Shown piece after piece: positions 14,969 to 17,104 of a stretch of DNA of 17,104 bases (positions within the stretch are counted from its first letter, which is position 1; each line of letters begins with the position of its first letter). Origin of the DNA: Aquificaceae bacterium (lineage in GTDB: Bacteria > Aquificota > Aquificia > Aquificales > Aquificaceae). The stretch spans positions 1 to 17,104 of the forward strand of contig JALSTO010000077.1 in assembly GCA_026983685.1 (NCBI GenBank), in the 5' to 3' direction. The notes beneath the pieces are model-generated. The model made no database searches and had not been told where the DNA came from. It saw nothing but the letters and a program-made list of their open reading frames with translations. The translations under genes were made by a program, and so were the position numbers.

Positions 14969-16114
14969 CTACATTACCCTCCTTACATTTTTTAAATGAT
15001 TTAGAAAGTCATAAAATATTGAACTATCAGGGTTTTTGTCTATCTTAAATTTCTCACTTTGGGTTTTTACTATTATGTATGGGAACTCCTTGAGCTTATG
15101 ATGTATTATCAATACACTAAAGCTGTTTTTATTTGGAATAACTTTAAATCTAACCGGACTTGCTAATCTGGTGTCGTCTTTACCCACTTTTGCGGTTATT
15201 GATATTTGCTTCCCTTCTAAACTGCTAAATCTGAAATTGATTGGTAGACCGAAATATGTTCTCAAAACACCTACCCGTTTAAGTTTTTCTTTATTACTAT
15301 CTGAAGGTTTACTGAGGAAATCTTTAAGCAATGTGTAATCCGGATTTCTTCTTGATCTGAAAGCCCTGAATTGCATACCTATATCTTCAAGTGCGGACAT
15401 TGGGTCACTGTAACTACCATAGATATAGATCTCTAAGCTGTTTTTCTCTTTTGAAAGTTTTGCTATAGCTTTTTTGAGCTCTTCAGGACTAAACCTATCC
15501 CAGATTTCATACCCGCTTTTATACTTAGGCTTCAATATGAAACTCCCCCATCCTCTCCTGCTTCTACTGCCAATGGTTCCCAGCTGTGAAACTATAAAAA
15601 GCAGTGATTCTATAAAGTCAACTTTATCTTCTGGAACCAGAACGCTGACCCCGAAGGAACTGTTTGTGGGTATATAACTTCTGACGGTAAAAGTTCCCTT
15701 ATTTTTACCTTTATTCAAACATGTTTGAAGGAAAGGATATCTTTTCAGATTCTCTTGTCTTTGCAAGTTTATAAAGAGTATGTTTCCATAGCCAAGATAT
15801 GCCTTTCCGCTATCTTTACCGGGTCTTCCTCTATCCGGTCTGCCCACATCCCACTCTTCACATCCCTCTATAGTAAACTTATGGAGTCCTTTTACCCTCA
15901 CCCACACCTTACCAGCTCTCTCCTGACTCCCGAAGAGCTCGCTTTCCAGCTTGAAAAGCTCTTCCGTGTTATTTACCCAAGCACCAACAAGGACTCTAAA
16001 CCACCACCTTAGCATTCCCACTATACTTGCAGGTCTCAGCTCAGCCTCCTGAGGATTAGCACCGCCTATGAAAGCGGGAGTGATGAACTCAAGCTCATAC
16101 TCAAGCCTTTTCAT
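14969..16114 (-). CDS. cmr1: type III-B RAMP protein Cmr1
   Basis: A 381-residue Cmr1, the Cas7-like subunit that closes the crRNA 3' end of the Cmr complex. It opens with LEFITPAFIGGANP and ELRPASIVGMLRWWFRVL, both typical. The glycine-rich RAMP loop GSRSRRGWGS is at 182-191. The ATG has GGAGGTGGAGG upstream and overlaps the end of cas6 by 14 bases. The second half is more AT-rich than its neighbours. It is the first gene of the cmr set, directly after cas6. Confidence 0.92.
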   Translation of the reverse strand: MKRLEYELEFITPAFIGGANPQEAELRPASIVGMLRWWFRVLVGAWVNNTEELFKLESELFGSQERAGKVWVRVKGLHKFTIEGCEEWDVGRPDRGRPGKDSGKAYLGYGNILFINLQRQENLKRYPFLQTCLNKGKNKGTFTVRSYIPTNSSFGVSVLVPEDKVDFIESLLFIVSQLGTIGSRSRRGWGSFILKPKYKSGYEIWDRFSPEELKKAIAKLSKEKNSLEIYIYGSYSDPMSALEDIGMQFRAFRSRRNPDYTLLKDFLSKPSDSNKEKLKRVGVLRTYFGLPINFRFSSLEGKQISITAKVGKDDTRLASPVRFKVIPNKNSFSVLIIHHKLKEFPYIIVKTQSEKFKIDKNPDSSIFYDFLNHLKNVRRVM

Positions 16115-16823
16115 CCTCCACCTCCAGAAAGCCGAAGCCCTGACCTGTTCTTAGCCCTGCTCCGTATTTATATATGAAGTTCAGGAGTTCTTCCGATTCA
16201 GTTTCTACCCTGAACCTCCCCACAAAACATTTTATAACGCCCCCATAATGCTTTACAAACTCCTTTTTAATACCAAGGCTGACTATAGATACATGCTTAA
16301 CCTCCAGCCTTTTGCCCAATATAGCTTCATATCTTCTCATCACGTTCTCAAGAAAGGAGAGCTCAAATCCCTCCTCATCCGGCACCGTGTATCTCTCCTC
16401 AACATCCCTTGAATCTCCAAAACCTATCCTTTCCACAACTACAGGAGACAGGGTCTTAAATGCTCCTGTTATACGCCTTTCCCTTTCCTCTCTTATCCAC
16501 TCAACCCTGAAGTTTCCTTCTCCTATCCTGTGGGTGTATCCTACTTTCTTTAGTTTGAGTACACCGTTGTAAAACTTGACGGCAAGGGAGCTATCGCCCG
16601 TTGAAAACCTGAGGTTCACCAGCTCAACGCCCTCAATAGAGCTACCCCTTATACGTGCACCCTTACCGAAGTAAACCGCAAAGGTATAGGGTCTTGCACC
16701 GTTCCTTTGGAAAAAATCTTCGCCAAAGATGGTCTTCATGAGAGATATAAACCTGCTCCTGTAGTCAAGTCTGACGGTGATCGCCCTACCCTCCACAGGT
16801 CTGAGCTTGACCAGAAACCTCAT
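16101..16823 (-). CDS. cas6: crRNA-processing endoribonuclease Cas6
   Basis: A 240-residue Cas6, which cuts the array transcript within each repeat. It is the only such enzyme here and must serve both effector complexes. Evidence is the C-terminal glycine-rich loop GAGLRTGQGFGF (221-232) and the RAMP-type opening RFLVKLRPVEG. I see no histidine in the 30-50 region where many Cas6 enzymes carry the catalytic one; the first is His98 in GYTHR. The active site may therefore be non-classical. It is the first gene of the operon, 26 bases after the TATAAT box, with AAGGGGGAAGG before the ATG. Confidence 0.9.
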   Translation of the reverse strand: MRFLVKLRPVEGRAITVRLDYRSRFISLMKTIFGEDFFQRNGARPYTFAVYFGKGARIRGSSIEGVELVNLRFSTGDSSLAVKFYNGVLKLKKVGYTHRIGEGNFRVEWIREERERRITGAFKTLSPVVVERIGFGDSRDVEERYTVPDEEGFELSFLENVMRRYEAILGKRLEVKHVSIVSLGIKKEFVKHYGGVIKCFVGRFRVETESEELLNFIYKYGAGLRTGQGFGFLEVEDEKA

Positions 16824-16848
16824 CCTTCCCCCTTATGTATGTCCTAAC

Positions 16849-16854
16849 ATTATA
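16849..16854 (-). promoter_or_regulatory. -10 box of the cas operon promoter
   Basis: A perfect TATAAT on the minus strand, directly touching the TGA stop (16857 to 16855) of the upstream gene. Transcription would start near 16842, about 19 bases before the cas6 ATG. No good -35 is seen 16-18 bases upstream (GTTTTA or similar), so the promoter may be weak or need an activator. Confidence 0.6.
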
Positions 16855-17104
16855 TCAATCAAACAATGTTTTAAAACCTTCTCCGAAATACCTGCCATCT
16901 AAGGTGGCATACCTTAAGATCTTCTTCAGGTTCCTGAATCCCCTGAGGTCTTCTGGGGAGGTTAGTTTCCTCTCCCTTCTTCTTCTCATTATCTCCCTGG
17001 CACCTTCCTTACCTATGCCGGGTACCCTCAGGAGGAGTTCGTACTCAGCTCTGTTCAGCTCAACAGGAAAGAGATGTAGATTTCTCTTAGCCCAAGCCTC
17101 CTTC
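16855..17104 (-). CDS. radical SAM protein with C-terminal helix-hairpin-helix (3' end only)
   Basis: The last 82 codons of a gene that enters from the right edge. The translation contains EAWAKRNLHLFPVELNRA, then LLLRVPGIGKEGAREIM, a helix-hairpin-helix DNA-binding motif, and ends GEGFKTLFD. This matches my recollection of the C-terminus of the putative DNA modification/repair radical SAM family (TIGR03916), usually found with a family 4 uracil-DNA glycosylase. The radical SAM core lies outside the window, so the call rests on the tail alone. It is on the same strand as the cas operon, but the cas promoter starts right at its stop, so it is probably not part of the CRISPR system. Confidence 0.65.
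   Translation of the reverse strand, partial: KEAWAKRNLHLFPVELNRAEYELLLRVPGIGKEGAREIMRRRRERKLTSPEDLRGFRNLKKILRYATLDGRYFGEGFKTLFD

Noticed and set aside
1340..16572. Many plus-strand open frames of 60-150 codons opposite the cas genes
   Set aside because: They lie fully antisense to well-recognised Cas proteins, have no ribosome sites or family patterns, and are expected shadows of this codon use.

Overview
The window holds most of one large CRISPR-Cas locus, probably from a thermophilic bacterium of the Aquificales (Aquifex/Hydrogenobacter type). That placement is inference from three things: Lys/Glu/Arg-rich proteins with AGG/AGA arginine codons, tightly overlapping genes with strong AGGAGGTG-type ribosome sites, and a CRISPR repeat that resembles my memory of the Aquifex repeat. 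No database was consulted.

Layout from left to right. Positions 1-221 are the leader-proximal end of a CRISPR array that runs off the left edge: one cut repeat, three full 29-base repeats and three spacers. The repeat ends in GTTGAAAG on the minus strand, so the array is read leftwards. Its leader lies at 222 to about 490, with a good sigma-70-type promoter at 492-519. A small ribbon-helix-helix gene (537-737, plus strand) is divergent from that promoter. Everything else is on the minus strand. A dense operon starts at a TATAAT box at 16849-16854 and runs 16 kb leftwards: cas6, cmr1, cmr2 (cas10), cmr3, cmr4, cmr5, cmr6, a CARF-HEPN RNase gene, a four-helix membrane CARF gene, then cas7 (Cst2), cas5, cas8 (Cst1), cas3, cas4, cas1 and cas2. 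Upstream of it is the 3' end of a radical SAM/helix-hairpin-helix gene (16855-17104).

How it would work. Cas1-Cas2-Cas4 add spacers, and one Cas6 processes crRNA for two effector complexes. The type I-B (Tneap) Cascade (Cas8, Cas7, Cas5 and a hidden Cas11) recruits HD-helicase Cas3 to cut DNA. The type III-B Cmr complex cuts target RNA through Cmr4. Its Cas10 lacks the HD nuclease but keeps the GGDD cyclase motif, so it should signal by cyclic oligoadenylate. Two receptor genes sit between the modules: a soluble CARF-HEPN RNase and a membrane CARF protein, the latter the most interesting candidate effector here.

Other points worth attention are an internal, perfectly spaced ribosome site in cas8 that should yield a separate 113-residue Cas11, overlapping back-to-back promoters for the array and the ribbon-helix-helix gene, and a shortened repeat-like sequence inside the leader.
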